A stretch of 50,784 bases of DNA from Gammaproteobacteria bacterium (GTDB lineage: Bacteria; Pseudomonadota; Gammaproteobacteria; Burkholderiales; Rhodocyclaceae), in the NCBI GenBank assembly GCA_018824085.1, contig JAHJHI010000027.1, positions 1 through 50,784 of the forward strand, in the 5' to 3' direction. A program made the translations under genes and the position numbers. This document shows, piece after piece, positions 23,810 to 32,157 of this stretch. The notes beneath the pieces were generated by a model, which worked only from the letters and a program-made list of their open reading frames with translations, searched no databases and had not been told where the DNA came from. Position 1 is the stretch's first letter; the number at the start of each line of letters is the position of its first letter.

Positions 23810-25585
23810 TCAATCGCGCACCGGCAGCGCGAACACGGCCAGTTCGCCGTCGGCGCGGGTGAATGCCTGCGCGCCGGCCATTCGGGCGATGCCGTCCGGG
23901 TCGGCGGCCAGACCGCCGACGCCCGAATACACCGCGACGTACTGGCGCCCGCCGGACGACCACGTGGTGACGTTGCCGACGACGCCGGACGCAAGCCGGG
24001 GCGACACCCACAGCGTGCGCCCGTCGCGCACGTCCAGCGCCTTGAGGTGGCCGTCCAGCGTGCCGTAGAACACCAGCCCGCCCGCCGTCGCGAGTGCGCC
24101 GCCCCACAGCGGAAAGCGCTCCGGGTGCGACCACACGATGCGGCCCCGCACCGCGTCCCATGCGATCAGCCGCCCCGTTTCCGTCGCGTCGCCGGGCACC
24201 GGCCGCATGTGGATGTCGGCGCCGGTATAGGGCTGGCCGGCGGCGTACTTCACCTCGAACACCTCGTTGTCCATGCACAGGTGGATCGTCGGCACCAGGA
24301 AGAAACCGGTCTGGGGCGAATAGGCCGCCGGCGCCTGGTTCTTGGCGCCTATGGTGGCCGGGCAGATGCCTTCGGTCCGCGTGTCCTCGCCGCTGTGCTG
24401 CGGCGAGAAGCGCGGATCGACAAGCGGCCGCCCGCTCGCCGCATCGACGGCCGTCGCCCAGTTCACGCTCGGGTCGAACTTCGCCGCCGACAGCAGTTCG
24501 CCGGTGGCGCGATCCAGCGTGTAGGCGAAGCCGTTGCGGTCGAAATGGGCCAGCATCGCGCGCGGCTTGCCGGTCGCGTCGGCGGCGTCGAACAGCATGG
24601 GTTCATTGACGCCGTCGTAGTCCCACTCGTCGTGCGGCGTCATCTGATAGACCCAGCGCACGGCGCCGCTGTCGATGTCGCGCGCCCACAGGCTCATCGA
24701 CCACCTGTTGTCGCCCGGGCGCTGCAGCGGATTCCACGTACCGGGGTTGCCGCTGCCGTAATAGAGCAGGCGCAGCGCCGGGTCCCAGGCGTACCAGCCC
24801 CAGGTCGTGCCTCCGCCCTGCAGCCACTGGTCACCCTGCCAGCTGCGCAGCGACGAATCGCTGCCCACCGGCACCATGCGGCCGCCGGACCAGGTCATGG
24901 AGCGCTGCGCGTCCATCAGCATGTCGGCGTCCGGCCCGGTGCTGTAGCCGCGCCACACGCGATGGCCGTCGGCCAGCGCGTACGCGGTGACGTGGCCGCG
25001 CACGCCGTACTCGCCGCCGGCGATGCCGGTGATGACGTAACCGTCGGCCACGAGCGGCGCGTTGCTCGCGCTTTCGCCGCGCGCCGGATCGCCGTTCCTC
25101 ACCTGCCAGCGCGGCGCGCCGGTTGCGGCGTCCAGCGCCACCAGCGTGGTGTCGGTCTGCTGCAGCAGGATCATGCCGTCGCCGAAGGCCAGGCCGCGAC
25201 TTACCGTGTCGCAGCACAGGATGGCCAGCGCCGACGCGTCCTGGCGCGGTTCGTAGCGCCACTTCTCGCGCCGGTCCGCGAGGTCGATCGCGACGACCCG
25301 GTTCGGGTACGGCGTATGGATGTAGAGCGTGCCCGCCACCACCAGCGGCCCGCCTTCGTGCCCGCCCTGCGCGCCGGTCGGCACGCGCCACACGGGTTCA
25401 AGCTGGCCGACGTTGTCGCGGTCGATCTGCGCGAGCGGGCTGTAGCGCCGGTTGCCGGCGTCGCCGGCCTGCGCGCGCCAGTCGGTATCGGGCGTGCGGG
25501 CCGATTGCGGGAGCGCCGTCACGCCGGCGCAGCCGGCGAGCGCGACAAGGGCAGCAAGGAAGACGGCGGTCGGGCAGGGTTTCAT
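23810..25585 (-). CDS. PQQ-dependent alcohol dehydrogenase, lanthanide type, predicted lipoprotein
   Basis: A 591-residue quinoprotein of the methanol/ethanol dehydrogenase family with an eight-bladed propeller of W-motif repeats (REKWRYE, APRWQVR, AVRWVYQ, RTLWVSP). PQQ and metal residues can be placed by family alignment: the vicinal disulfide CC at 124-125 (ILCCDTV), Glu192 (AGGEYGVRG), Asn280 (YGSGNPGTW), catalytic Asp322 and the extra Asp324 in HDEWDYDGVNE. The Asp-x-Asp pair marks lanthanide-dependent XoxF/ExaF-type enzymes; calcium enzymes have Ala at the second place. The signal peptide ends in a lipobox (LVALAGC, Cys19), so the protein should be membrane-anchored, which is unusual since known relatives are soluble periplasmic. 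No cytochrome (xoxG) or xoxJ gene is next to it. Confidence 0.9.
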   Translation of the reverse strand: MKPCPTAVFLAALVALAGCAGVTALPQSARTPDTDWRAQAGDAGNRRYSPLAQIDRDNVGQLEPVWRVPTGAQGGHEGGPLVVAGTLYIHTPYPNRVVAIDLADRREKWRYEPRQDASALAILCCDTVSRGLAFGDGMILLQQTDTTLVALDAATGAPRWQVRNGDPARGESASNAPLVADGYVITGIAGGEYGVRGHVTAYALADGHRVWRGYSTGPDADMLMDAQRSMTWSGGRMVPVGSDSSLRSWQGDQWLQGGGTTWGWYAWDPALRLLYYGSGNPGTWNPLQRPGDNRWSMSLWARDIDSGAVRWVYQMTPHDEWDYDGVNEPMLFDAADATGKPRAMLAHFDRNGFAYTLDRATGELLSAAKFDPSVNWATAVDAASGRPLVDPRFSPQHSGEDTRTEGICPATIGAKNQAPAAYSPQTGFFLVPTIHLCMDNEVFEVKYAAGQPYTGADIHMRPVPGDATETGRLIAWDAVRGRIVWSHPERFPLWGGALATAGGLVFYGTLDGHLKALDVRDGRTLWVSPRLASGVVGNVTTWSSGGRQYVAVYSGVGGLAADPDGIARMAGAQAFTRADGELAVFALPVRD

Positions 25586-25632
25586 GCGGATGTGCTTTCG
25601 GTGCGGTGGCCGTACGGGCGGGTTGGCGGATG

Positions 25633-26580
25633 TCAGGCCGGATCGCGCGCGCCCCGGCGCACCGCCTGCGGCGGGATGCCGAAGCCGCGCATGAAGGCCT
25701 CGCGCATGTGGCGCCGGTCGCGGAAGCCGGTTTCGCGGGCGATCACGTCCATCGGGTGCCGGCTCGATTCGATCATCGTGCGCGCGGCTTCGAGCCGCAG
25801 GCCCTCGATGGCCCGCGCCGGCGACTGCCCCGTTTCCGACGAAAAGACGCGGCTGAACTGGCGCGGGCTCAGATGCACGTGTCCGGCCATCTCCTCGACC
25901 GACACGGCGCGGTTCAGGTTCCGTCGCGCGTAGTCGAGTGCGCTCTGGATGCGGTCCGACCGCGGTGCCAGTTCCAGCAGTTCCGAATGCTGGGTCTGGC
26001 CGCCGGAGCGGCGCTGTTGCATGACCAGCTTGTGCGCCACCGAGCGCGCAACGTCCTCGCCCAGATCCTGCTCGACCATGGCCAGCGCCAGATCGAGACC
26101 GGCGGTCATGCCGGCCGACGTCCAGACAGGACCGTCGACGATGTAGATGCGGTCCTCTTCAACCTTGATGTCGGGAAACCGTTTCTGCATCTCGCGCGCG
26201 TACGCCCAGTGCGTGGTGGCCCGACGGCCGTCCAGCAGGCCCGCCTCCGCGAGCATCAGCGCGCCGGTGCAGATGCCCGCGACGCGGCGCGCGCGCCCGG
26301 CCGCCTTGCGCAGAAAGCGCTGCAGTGCTTCCGGCACCGGCGCGTCGAGCGGATCCAGCACACCGGCCACCAGCCAGGTATCCGCCGTGCCCTGCGGTCG
26401 CAGCGCGCGCGTGCTGACTTCCAGTCCGGCGGACGCGCGTACCGCGCCACCGCTCAGCGAGTAGTTCACGACGGCATAGAAGCGCTCGCCGGCGACGCGG
26501 TTGGCGAATTCGAACACCGCCTGCGTGGCCAGCGACATCAGCTGGAAGCCGTCGCTCAACACGAAACCAATCCGGTGCAT
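25633..26580 (-). CDS. GlxA-type regulator: DJ-1/PfpI domain plus AraC helix-turn-helix
   Basis: A 315-residue regulator of the same build as the one at 16907. The DJ-1/PfpI domain reads RIGFVLSDGFQLMSLATQAV, then GICTGALMLAEAGLLDGRR with ATTHWAYARE, and TSAGMTAGLDLALAMVEQD. The AraC domain follows (VEEMAGHVHLSPRQFSRVFS; IARETGFRDRRHMREAFMRG). It lies 107 bases from the divergent SDR gene, which has its own recognisable promoter in that gap, so the SDR is the likely target. It also sits 47 bases upstream of the PQQ dehydrogenase on the same strand and might be co-transcribed with it. Confidence 0.9.
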   Translation of the reverse strand: MHRIGFVLSDGFQLMSLATQAVFEFANRVAGERFYAVVNYSLSGGAVRASAGLEVSTRALRPQGTADTWLVAGVLDPLDAPVPEALQRFLRKAAGRARRVAGICTGALMLAEAGLLDGRRATTHWAYAREMQKRFPDIKVEEDRIYIVDGPVWTSAGMTAGLDLALAMVEQDLGEDVARSVAHKLVMQQRRSGGQTQHSELLELAPRSDRIQSALDYARRNLNRAVSVEEMAGHVHLSPRQFSRVFSSETGQSPARAIEGLRLEAARTMIESSRHPMDVIARETGFRDRRHMREAFMRGFGIPPQAVRRGARDPA

Positions 26581-26624
26581 GGCAGTTTTCCGGTCATGTC
26601 CTGAAAACGCACCTTAAACGTCAT

Positions 26625-26652
26625 TTGAGACACCGTCAATGAACCGTACGAT
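26625..26652 (+). promoter_or_regulatory. Sigma-70-like promoter for the SDR gene
   Basis: TTGAGA (26625-26630) and TACGAT (26647-26652) are separated by 16 bases, 5 of 6 and 4 of 6 matches to the -35 and -10 consensus, 35 bases before the SDR start. AAAGGAG follows as its ribosome site. Confidence 0.45.
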
Positions 26653-26687
26653 GGCCGCTCCCCATCAACGTTCAAAGGAGAACCGTC

Positions 26688-27488
26688 ATGCCCCCGATCC
26701 ATAAAGGCACCGCCCTCGTCACCGGCGCATCGTCCGGCATCGGCGCGGTCTATGCCGAACGCCTCGCCCGCCGCGGCTACGACCTCATCGTCGTGGCACG
26801 CAACCGCAGCCGGCTCGACGCGCTTGCCGCGCGCATCACCGGCGACACGCGGCGCGCGGTCGAAGTGGTGGTCGCCGACCTCGGCGAGCGCACCGGATTG
26901 CGCGAGGTTGAACAGATGCTGCGCCACGATTCGAGCATCAGCCTGCTCGTCAACAACGCGGGCATCGGCACCTGCACCCCGCTGCTGTCGAGCGACGTCG
27001 ACCAGATGGAAAGGATGATCGACCTGAACGTGACCGCCGTGACCCGGCTCGCCTACGCGGCGATCCCCGGCTTCGTCGCACGCGGCAACGGCGCGATCAT
27101 CAACATTTCGTCCATCGTGAGCATCGCGCCGGAAGTGCTCAACGGCGTCTACGGCGGATCGAAGGCCTTCGTGCTCGCCTTCAGCCAGTCGCTGCGGCAC
27201 GAGCTGGCCGGCAAGGGCGTGCAGGTGCAGGCGGTGCTGCCCGGCGCGACCGCGACCGACTTCTGGGCGACCGGCGGACTGCCGGTGGAGAACCTCGACC
27301 CGAACATCGTCATGCGCGCCGAAGACCTTGTCGACGCCGCGCTGACCGGCTTCGACCGGGGCGAATCCGTCACCATCCCGTCGCTGCACGAAGTCGAACA
27401 CTGGGAGCGCTACGAGGCAGCCCGCCAGGCCATGTCGCCGCGCCTGTCGAGCAACCTGCCGGCGGCGCGCTACACCACTGCGGCCTGA
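26688..27488 (+). CDS. Short-chain dehydrogenase/reductase (SDR)
   Basis: A 266-residue classical SDR with AAAGGAG just upstream. The cofactor motif is TGASSGIG (residues 12-19), followed by VARNRSRLDALAARI, where the Arg after the second strand suggests NADP(H) preference. NNAG is at about 88, the catalytic Ser in IINISSIVSIAP, and the active-site YGGSK with Tyr and Lys. The C-terminal region (PGATATDFW) closes the substrate pocket. It is in the DltE/YqjQ-like group of oxidoreductases of unknown substrate. The GlxA-like regulator is divergent, and a strong terminator follows at 27601. Confidence 0.92.
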   Translation: MPPIHKGTALVTGASSGIGAVYAERLARRGYDLIVVARNRSRLDALAARITGDTRRAVEVVVADLGERTGLREVEQMLRHDSSISLLVNNAGIGTCTPLLSSDVDQMERMIDLNVTAVTRLAYAAIPGFVARGNGAIINISSIVSIAPEVLNGVYGGSKAFVLAFSQSLRHELAGKGVQVQAVLPGATATDFWATGGLPVENLDPNIVMRAEDLVDAALTGFDRGESVTIPSLHEVEHWERYEAARQAMSPRLSSNLPAARYTTAA

Positions 27489-27600
27489 TACGGACGGCGC
27501 CATGCGCAGCGCCCGCCCGGCCCCCGCCGGCCGCACCGCTGCGCCAGGTCCGGGCCGGGCATCTGAACCGGCGCGGTGTGCGCGCAGCAGCCACCATGAC

Positions 27601-27634
27601 GAAGGCCGGCACCGCTTGCGCGATGCCGGCCTTC
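27601..27634. terminator. Bidirectional factor-independent terminator
   Basis: GAAGGCCGGCA and TGCCGGCCTTC form an 11-bp perfect stem around a 12-base loop, followed on the plus strand by GTTGTTTC. It lies between the convergent SDR gene and the PEP-CTERM gene at 27688-28395 and can serve both. Confidence 0.8.
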
Positions 27635-27687
27635 GTTGTTTCAATCCGGACCCGTATCGCGATCCGGACACTTCATCCGCGCAGCCG

Positions 27688-28395
27688 TCAGGCGCGGCGG
27701 CGGCGGGCCACGGCGCCCACCAGGCCGAGACCGGCCAGCATCAGCGCATGGGCTTCGGGTTCCGGCACGGCCGTGATGGAGAAGTTGTCCAGCTGCAGCT
27801 GCGTGCTCGCCGTGTAGTCGAACACATCGACGACGCCGATGCCCAGGCTGACGGTGCCGCCCGTGGTGAACACGTAGTCGAAGCGGCTCCAGCCGGTCTG
27901 CATCGCGTACGGTGCGCCCGGCACATCGGCCTGCGCCGCGGTGCCGAGATCGAAGCGCTGGCCGCCGATGACGACGAAGGCGTAGTCGAGGCCGAAACCG
28001 GCGCCGGCCGTATCCATCGTCGACAGCATCCAGTCAAAGCTCAGGCGGTCGCCGGCGGACACCTGGACGCTGCGCAGCAGTGCAGAACCTTCGGTGGCCT
28101 GCGACAGGATGCCGCCGTCGAGGGCGCCGAACGCCAGCCCGAGGCTCTGCTCCAGACCGCCGGGCAGGCCGGCCTCCAGCGGATCGTTGCCGGACAGGTT
28201 CAGCGTGAGGCCGATATCGTCCTCGTAGGTGGCGCTGGCGCTCGTCAGCGCAACGACGCCATTGCCGGCGGCAACGTCACCGAGCAGCGTCCAGCCGGAC
28301 AGGCCGGCGTTGAAGTTGTCGGAGAAACCGGCCGCCGACGCGAACGGTGCGGCCATCGACAGGGCCAGTGCGGAAACGAGAAGGTGCTTTTTCAT
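27688..28395 (-). CDS. PEP-CTERM sorting-domain surface protein
   Basis: A 235-residue exported protein. The signal peptide MKKHLLVSALALSMAAPFAS ends at ASA-AGF. The mature part starts with FSDNFNAGLSGWTLLGD, a typical opening of jelly-roll modules in secreted bacterial proteins, and ends with LQLDNFSITAVPEPEAHALM; the tail has the PEP motif, a Gly/Leu/Ala helix and RRRR. It should be processed by an exosortase. No enzymatic motif is seen. It begins 29 bases after the metallophosphoesterase gene on the same strand, so the two probably form an operon. Confidence 0.88.
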   Translation of the reverse strand: MKKHLLVSALALSMAAPFASAAGFSDNFNAGLSGWTLLGDVAAGNGVVALTSASATYEDDIGLTLNLSGNDPLEAGLPGGLEQSLGLAFGALDGGILSQATEGSALLRSVQVSAGDRLSFDWMLSTMDTAGAGFGLDYAFVVIGGQRFDLGTAAQADVPGAPYAMQTGWSRFDYVFTTGGTVSLGIGVVDVFDYTASTQLQLDNFSITAVPEPEAHALMLAGLGLVGAVARRRRA

Positions 28396-28424
28396 GATGT
28401 GTAGTCCGATGCAGGCGATGAGGT

Positions 28425-30941
28425 TCAGAAGACGAAGCTGGACGAGGCGGCGACCCGGGCGGCAGACACGCCGCGCAGCACGACGAGGGTACGGAAGGCG
28501 CCTGCGCTGGCGGCAACCTGCACCACCGCACCGGAGGCGCTGTCGACCACGCGCACGTGACCGTCTGCAACAGGATCGCTGCCGGAGTAGTGGATCGACG
28601 CCAGCACGCCGCTCAGATTCAGGCGGTCTTCGCCCGGCACGAAATCGGTGATGGTGTCGATGCCGTCGCGCATCGTGCGATAGACGAAGGTGTCTGCGCC
28701 GGCGCCACCGGTGACCGTGTCGGCCGCGGCATTGCTGATGATCAGGTCGTCACCGCTGGTGCCGGTGATGCCCTGGCGACCGCCGGTGCCCGTGACGCGC
28801 GTCTTGCGTGCGGTGAGCCACTGGTCCGGGCTGAGCGCGCCTTCGCTGATGCGCACTTCGTTGATGCAGCCGAGAAAGCCATTGGCGCTGGAACCGGCCG
28901 CGGCCGCGCCGCCGACGAGCCAGGGCTTGCCGGCAAAACCCGCGACGCCGTCCGCGTTCTGCACGTTGCGCAGCACCGGCGCGCCGGCGACGTACATCGT
29001 GGTGTCGTGGGTGACCGGATCATTGACGATGGCCACGTGCTGCCACGTGTCGATCATGATCTCGCCAGACCAGTTGGTCTTCGAGTTGTACAGGCTCTCG
29101 GCGAGATAGGCGCACGACTTGGCGACGCCCGAAACCGGATCACCGAACGTGGCGTTGCTGCACGACACGCTGCCCTCGCCCGTGGTGTAGCGATACTGGC
29201 CGTTCGCGCCGTAGCGGACCTGGGCGGTGCCGGGGAAGGTGCAGTTCTGGTTCTCGTTGGCGCACGTGACCCAGGCCTGCCCGCCGACATGCACGGTCGG
29301 CTCCCACTGGAATTCGCGCAGGTTGGACACCGCGAACTGCAGCGTGGAAGAGCCCTTCCAGCCGCCGAGGAAACCCTGCAGATCGCCGCGCACGCCAAAG
29401 CGCGACATCACCGTCATCCACTGGTTGCGCGATGCCGTCCAGTCCTTCGAGAACTTCACGATCGCCTCGACGGTGTAGCCGTTGCGCAGCATGTTGTCGT
29501 TCAGCGGCACGTTGTCGAGCGTCTGGAAGAAGCTCTGGCGCACGCCCTGGTTCGAGTTCTCGGTGAAGCAGACGCTGCCGTTCGCCGCCGACAGCGCGTG
29601 ATGGTCGGCCGACCACACCGCATCGCCAAGCAGCGCGCCGCGTTCGAGCGGCACGCGCTTGAGCGGATTGCGCCCGGTCAGGTCTTCCACGAGGCCGCCG
29701 TCGGCCACCGGCGCGCCGGGCGTGCCGACAAAGCGCCAGTGAGCCAGCGTGTCCTTCGCGCGCAGATAGTCATCCGCGTCGTAGGGCAGCACCGGGTCCA
29801 CCGGTTTGACATCTTCATAGTCGGCAAGAATCAGGTTGCGCACCGTTTCGGTCAGCGACTCCTCACGATTGTCCGGACCGGCCGTGAAAGCGGGGTTGAA
29901 GCCGCGGAAGCGCTCCGCGAAGTCCATTTCGATCGAGAACTCGTTGTTCTCGTCGGTCATCACGGCGACGTCGAACTGGTTCAGCGTGTCCTGCGGCTTC
30001 TGGGGCACCCAGGGCGAGAACGACAGTGCCTTGATGCGGTTGGCGCCGAGGTCGAACTCCATGACGCGCATGTAGCCATTGCCGCCCTGATAGGCCATCT
30101 GGTAGTCGAGGACGAACTGCTCGACCTTGTGGCCGAAGTCGTTCGTGCTCGAGAGGTGCGCGGCGCCGTGGTTGTGGCCGTTGAGCACCATGAAGATCTG
30201 GTCGTTGTCGCGGATCAGGCGATCCCACAGCAGTTCGCTGTAAGGCGTCGTGAGTGCGGTCCTGGCGTCGCTCTTGATCGCGAGGTTGTCATGCGTCGTG
30301 ACGATGACCGGCACCGTCGGGTTCGCCTTGATGACGCTGCGCGCCCATGCGAAGCCGGCGTCGGACACGCGCCAGCCCAGCGCCAGCACCATGAAGCGCT
30401 GACCCTGCGCCTCGAACACGTGGTATTCGTGGAAGCCGCTCGGGTCCCGCCCGCCGAACGTGGCGTTTTGCTGCGCCCGCGTCGTCGGGAACCACTTCAG
30501 GTACGGCTCTTTGGAAAGATCGCGCTGCGCGTCGGTGCAGTCGTCCTGACGGCCGACGTAGCCGCAACCGACGGTCACGTCGTGATTGCCGGACAGGATC
30601 GCGTAGGGAACCCCGGCGTCCTCGAGCACCTTCATCGCGCCGTCAGCCACTTCCCACTGCGCCGGCTTGTCCTGCTGATCGACCACGTCGCCCAGATGCA
30701 CGACGAAGGGAATGCCCAGCGCCTGCGCGTGCTGCGCGAGCCAGCGCGTCTGCGCGAGATACGGATCGCTGCCGTACCGGTTCTCGAACTGGTCGCCTTC
30801 GGCTGGCGTCGCGTAGCGCGAGTAGAACTGCGTATCGGGCAGCACGGCCAGGCCGAAGCTGGACACTGCTGCAGCCGGACCGCCGAGCGAAAGAACGCCG
30901 GCTGCAAAGAGCGCGGAAGTGGTGAGTTTCAATGGGGACAT
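28425..30941 (-). CDS. Secreted metallophosphoesterase with LamG domain and type I secretion C-terminus
   Basis: An 838-residue protein. A Sec-type signal peptide is predicted at the start (LFAAGVLSLGGPAAAVSS). The calcineurin-like phosphoesterase domain follows at about 28-290: LAVLPDTQFY, HLGDVVDQ, LSGNHDV (residues 117-121), VTTHDN and NGHNHGA, supplying the two-metal ligands. A LamG/concanavalin-like domain covers about 400-690 (NGYTVEAIVKFSKDW; DTWQHVAIVNDP; GCINEVRISEGALSPDQW). The C-terminus (GTSGDDLIISNAAADTVTGG, then GADTFVY, DTITDFVPGEDRL) is a type I secretion target with an RTX-like nonapeptide. Having both a Sec signal and a type I secretion target is contradictory. The substrate may be a phosphodiester such as nucleotide or phosphoglycan. 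It leads an operon with a PEP-CTERM gene. Confidence 0.88.
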   Translation of the reverse strand: MSPLKLTTSALFAAGVLSLGGPAAAVSSFGLAVLPDTQFYSRYATPAEGDQFENRYGSDPYLAQTRWLAQHAQALGIPFVVHLGDVVDQQDKPAQWEVADGAMKVLEDAGVPYAILSGNHDVTVGCGYVGRQDDCTDAQRDLSKEPYLKWFPTTRAQQNATFGGRDPSGFHEYHVFEAQGQRFMVLALGWRVSDAGFAWARSVIKANPTVPVIVTTHDNLAIKSDARTALTTPYSELLWDRLIRDNDQIFMVLNGHNHGAAHLSSTNDFGHKVEQFVLDYQMAYQGGNGYMRVMEFDLGANRIKALSFSPWVPQKPQDTLNQFDVAVMTDENNEFSIEMDFAERFRGFNPAFTAGPDNREESLTETVRNLILADYEDVKPVDPVLPYDADDYLRAKDTLAHWRFVGTPGAPVADGGLVEDLTGRNPLKRVPLERGALLGDAVWSADHHALSAANGSVCFTENSNQGVRQSFFQTLDNVPLNDNMLRNGYTVEAIVKFSKDWTASRNQWMTVMSRFGVRGDLQGFLGGWKGSSTLQFAVSNLREFQWEPTVHVGGQAWVTCANENQNCTFPGTAQVRYGANGQYRYTTGEGSVSCSNATFGDPVSGVAKSCAYLAESLYNSKTNWSGEIMIDTWQHVAIVNDPVTHDTTMYVAGAPVLRNVQNADGVAGFAGKPWLVGGAAAAGSSANGFLGCINEVRISEGALSPDQWLTARKTRVTGTGGRQGITGTSGDDLIISNAAADTVTGGAGADTFVYRTMRDGIDTITDFVPGEDRLNLSGVLASIHYSGSDPVADGHVRVVDSASGAVVQVAASAGAFRTLVVLRGVSAARVAASSSFVF

Positions 30942-31185
30942 GTGTGCTCCGGAGATTTATGTATGAAGACGCGGGCGAGTGCAGTGCTCGCCCGGAACGA
31001 TTCTCCTTACGGCCAGTGACTCCGGAATGACGGCCTGACGCCCGTTCCATAGGCTTATCGGACTATCTGTACATGTACGGTTATGGGCCGGGCATCTCCT
31101 TCGTGCCGGTCTGGAGCACACGGTCTTCACTGCCGGAAATGACGCCTGTGCCACGCCGGAGCGGCTTTCGGAATCGCGTGAACGG
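30942..31185 (-). promoter_or_regulatory. Structured 5' leader of the metallophosphoesterase operon
   Basis: No gene lies in this leader region. Read on the minus strand it holds ATAGTCCGAT (31066-31057), 125 bases before the ATG. It also has a GGAACG/CGTTCC pair (31043-31048 with 30994-30999) enclosing an AAGGAGAA that has no start codon behind it. Next comes a perfect hairpin CGGGCGAG-N7-CTCGCCCG (30972-30994). The true ribosome site CCGGAG follows just before the ATG. A similar ATAGTCTGAT stands 118 bases before the PEP-CTERM start at 22073. Confidence 0.35.
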
Positions 31186-31209
31186 AAAAAGGGAAGGCGA
31201 AGCCCTCCC
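31186..31209 (-). terminator. Factor-independent terminator after the methyltransferase
   Basis: On the minus strand GGGAGGGC-TTC-GCCTTCCC followed by TTTTT forms an 8-bp stem with one G-U pair and a 3-base loop, a standard intrinsic terminator. It lies about 60 bases after the methyltransferase stop and before the metallophosphoesterase leader. Confidence 0.8.
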
Positions 31210-31270
31210 CCGTTTTCCCTGTTGCCGATCCGATGCCGTGTCACGAAAAGTCACCTTCCGTGAACAGCCC

Positions 31271-32116
31271 TCACCCCGGGCGCGCGTCGACGACCCAGCA
31301 TGCCGCGACGAACCGGACGGTGTCCCCGCGCACATGAGGCTCGAATGCGGCGCGCATCGTGTCGATGACCCGCGCGCGAAGGCACGCATCGGCCTGCTGC
31401 AGGTGCTGGCCGACCGGGCCGATCCGCGTGAAACAGGGAATCAGTTCGGCTTCCGGCAGCCGGCACTCCACGTCGACCGGCCGGATGTCGACGTCGCGCC
31501 AGCCGCTTTGCGACAGCAGCGCACGCACGCGCTCGCCATCAGCGAAGGCGAACTGCCCCGGCGCCCCCGGCTCGCGCTCCGGGAGCCCCGGCAGCAAGGG
31601 CACGGCGGCGCGTTCGGCGGTTGTCATGAACGCATTTTCGGCCGGGCTGCGCCAGGCGATGAAGCGCAAACCGCCTGCCGCATTCGTCGCGCGGCGAAGG
31701 TTCGCGAATGCCCGCACCGGATCGTCGAAGAACATGACGCCGAAGCGCGACACCACGCGGTCGAACCGCCCGGGTTCGAACGCGTGGCTGGCCGCGTCCG
31801 CGTCGATGAAGTGCGCCGGCACATCCGAACGCGCCGCGCGAGCCCTGGCGGCGGCAATCATCGGAGCGGACACGTCGACGCCGATGCACCGCCCGCCGCC
31901 GCCGAGCGCGCGGGCAATGGCCAGCGTGGTGGCACCGGTGCCGCAGCCGACGTCCAGCACGTGGCCACCGGCGCCGGCCGGCACCGCTTCCAGAAGAACG
32001 TCCTCGAACGGCCTGAACATGCGGTCGAGCGACGCCTGCATGTCGACCCAGGCTTCGCCCGCGGCGCCGTTCCAGAGCTTCGCCTGCGCGGCGTTCTGCT
32101 GCGGTGTGGCGTCCAT
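31271..32116 (-). CDS. Class I SAM-dependent methyltransferase under MerR-type control
   Basis: A 281-residue methyltransferase. Motif I is HVLDVGCGTGATTLAIA, followed by the ribose-binding acidic residue in CIGVDVSAPMI and a post-I IDADAA. FDRVVSRFGVMFFDDP covers motifs II to III. The substrate is unknown; the family includes UbiE-like small-molecule and arsenite-type enzymes, but no Cys pattern of ArsM was seen. Two adjacent ATGs exist; AGGAGGTGA is 6 bases from the second (32116) and only 3 from the first, so I use the second. The promoter upstream has a 19-base spacer with a MerR-family box, and the divergent MerR gene at 32196 is the probable activator. Confidence 0.88.
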   Translation of the reverse strand: MDATPQQNAAQAKLWNGAAGEAWVDMQASLDRMFRPFEDVLLEAVPAGAGGHVLDVGCGTGATTLAIARALGGGGRCIGVDVSAPMIAAARARAARSDVPAHFIDADAASHAFEPGRFDRVVSRFGVMFFDDPVRAFANLRRATNAAGGLRFIAWRSPAENAFMTTAERAAVPLLPGLPEREPGAPGQFAFADGERVRALLSQSGWRDVDIRPVDVECRLPEAELIPCFTRIGPVGQHLQQADACLRARVIDTMRAAFEPHVRGDTVRFVAACWVVDARPG

Positions 32117-32157
32117 CATTCACCTCCTTTCACTTGCCCGGACAACCCGGAAGCCAC

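Noticed and set aside
24047-25933. A 628-residue open frame antisense to the PQQ dehydrogenase
   Set aside because: No domain or ribosome site; the dehydrogenase on the other strand has all family motifs.
28557-31019. An 820-residue open frame antisense to the metallophosphoesterase
   Set aside because: Composition is Arg/Val/His-biased from GC-rich third positions; metallophosphoesterase motifs lie on the opposite strand.
31086-31101. CCGGCACGAAGGAGATGC before the metallophosphoesterase operon, similar to CCGGCATGGAAGACATGC at 21988, as a sigma-54 promoter
   Set aside because: GG and GC are 12 bases apart in both, not the required 10. The similarity is noted but no promoter is claimed.
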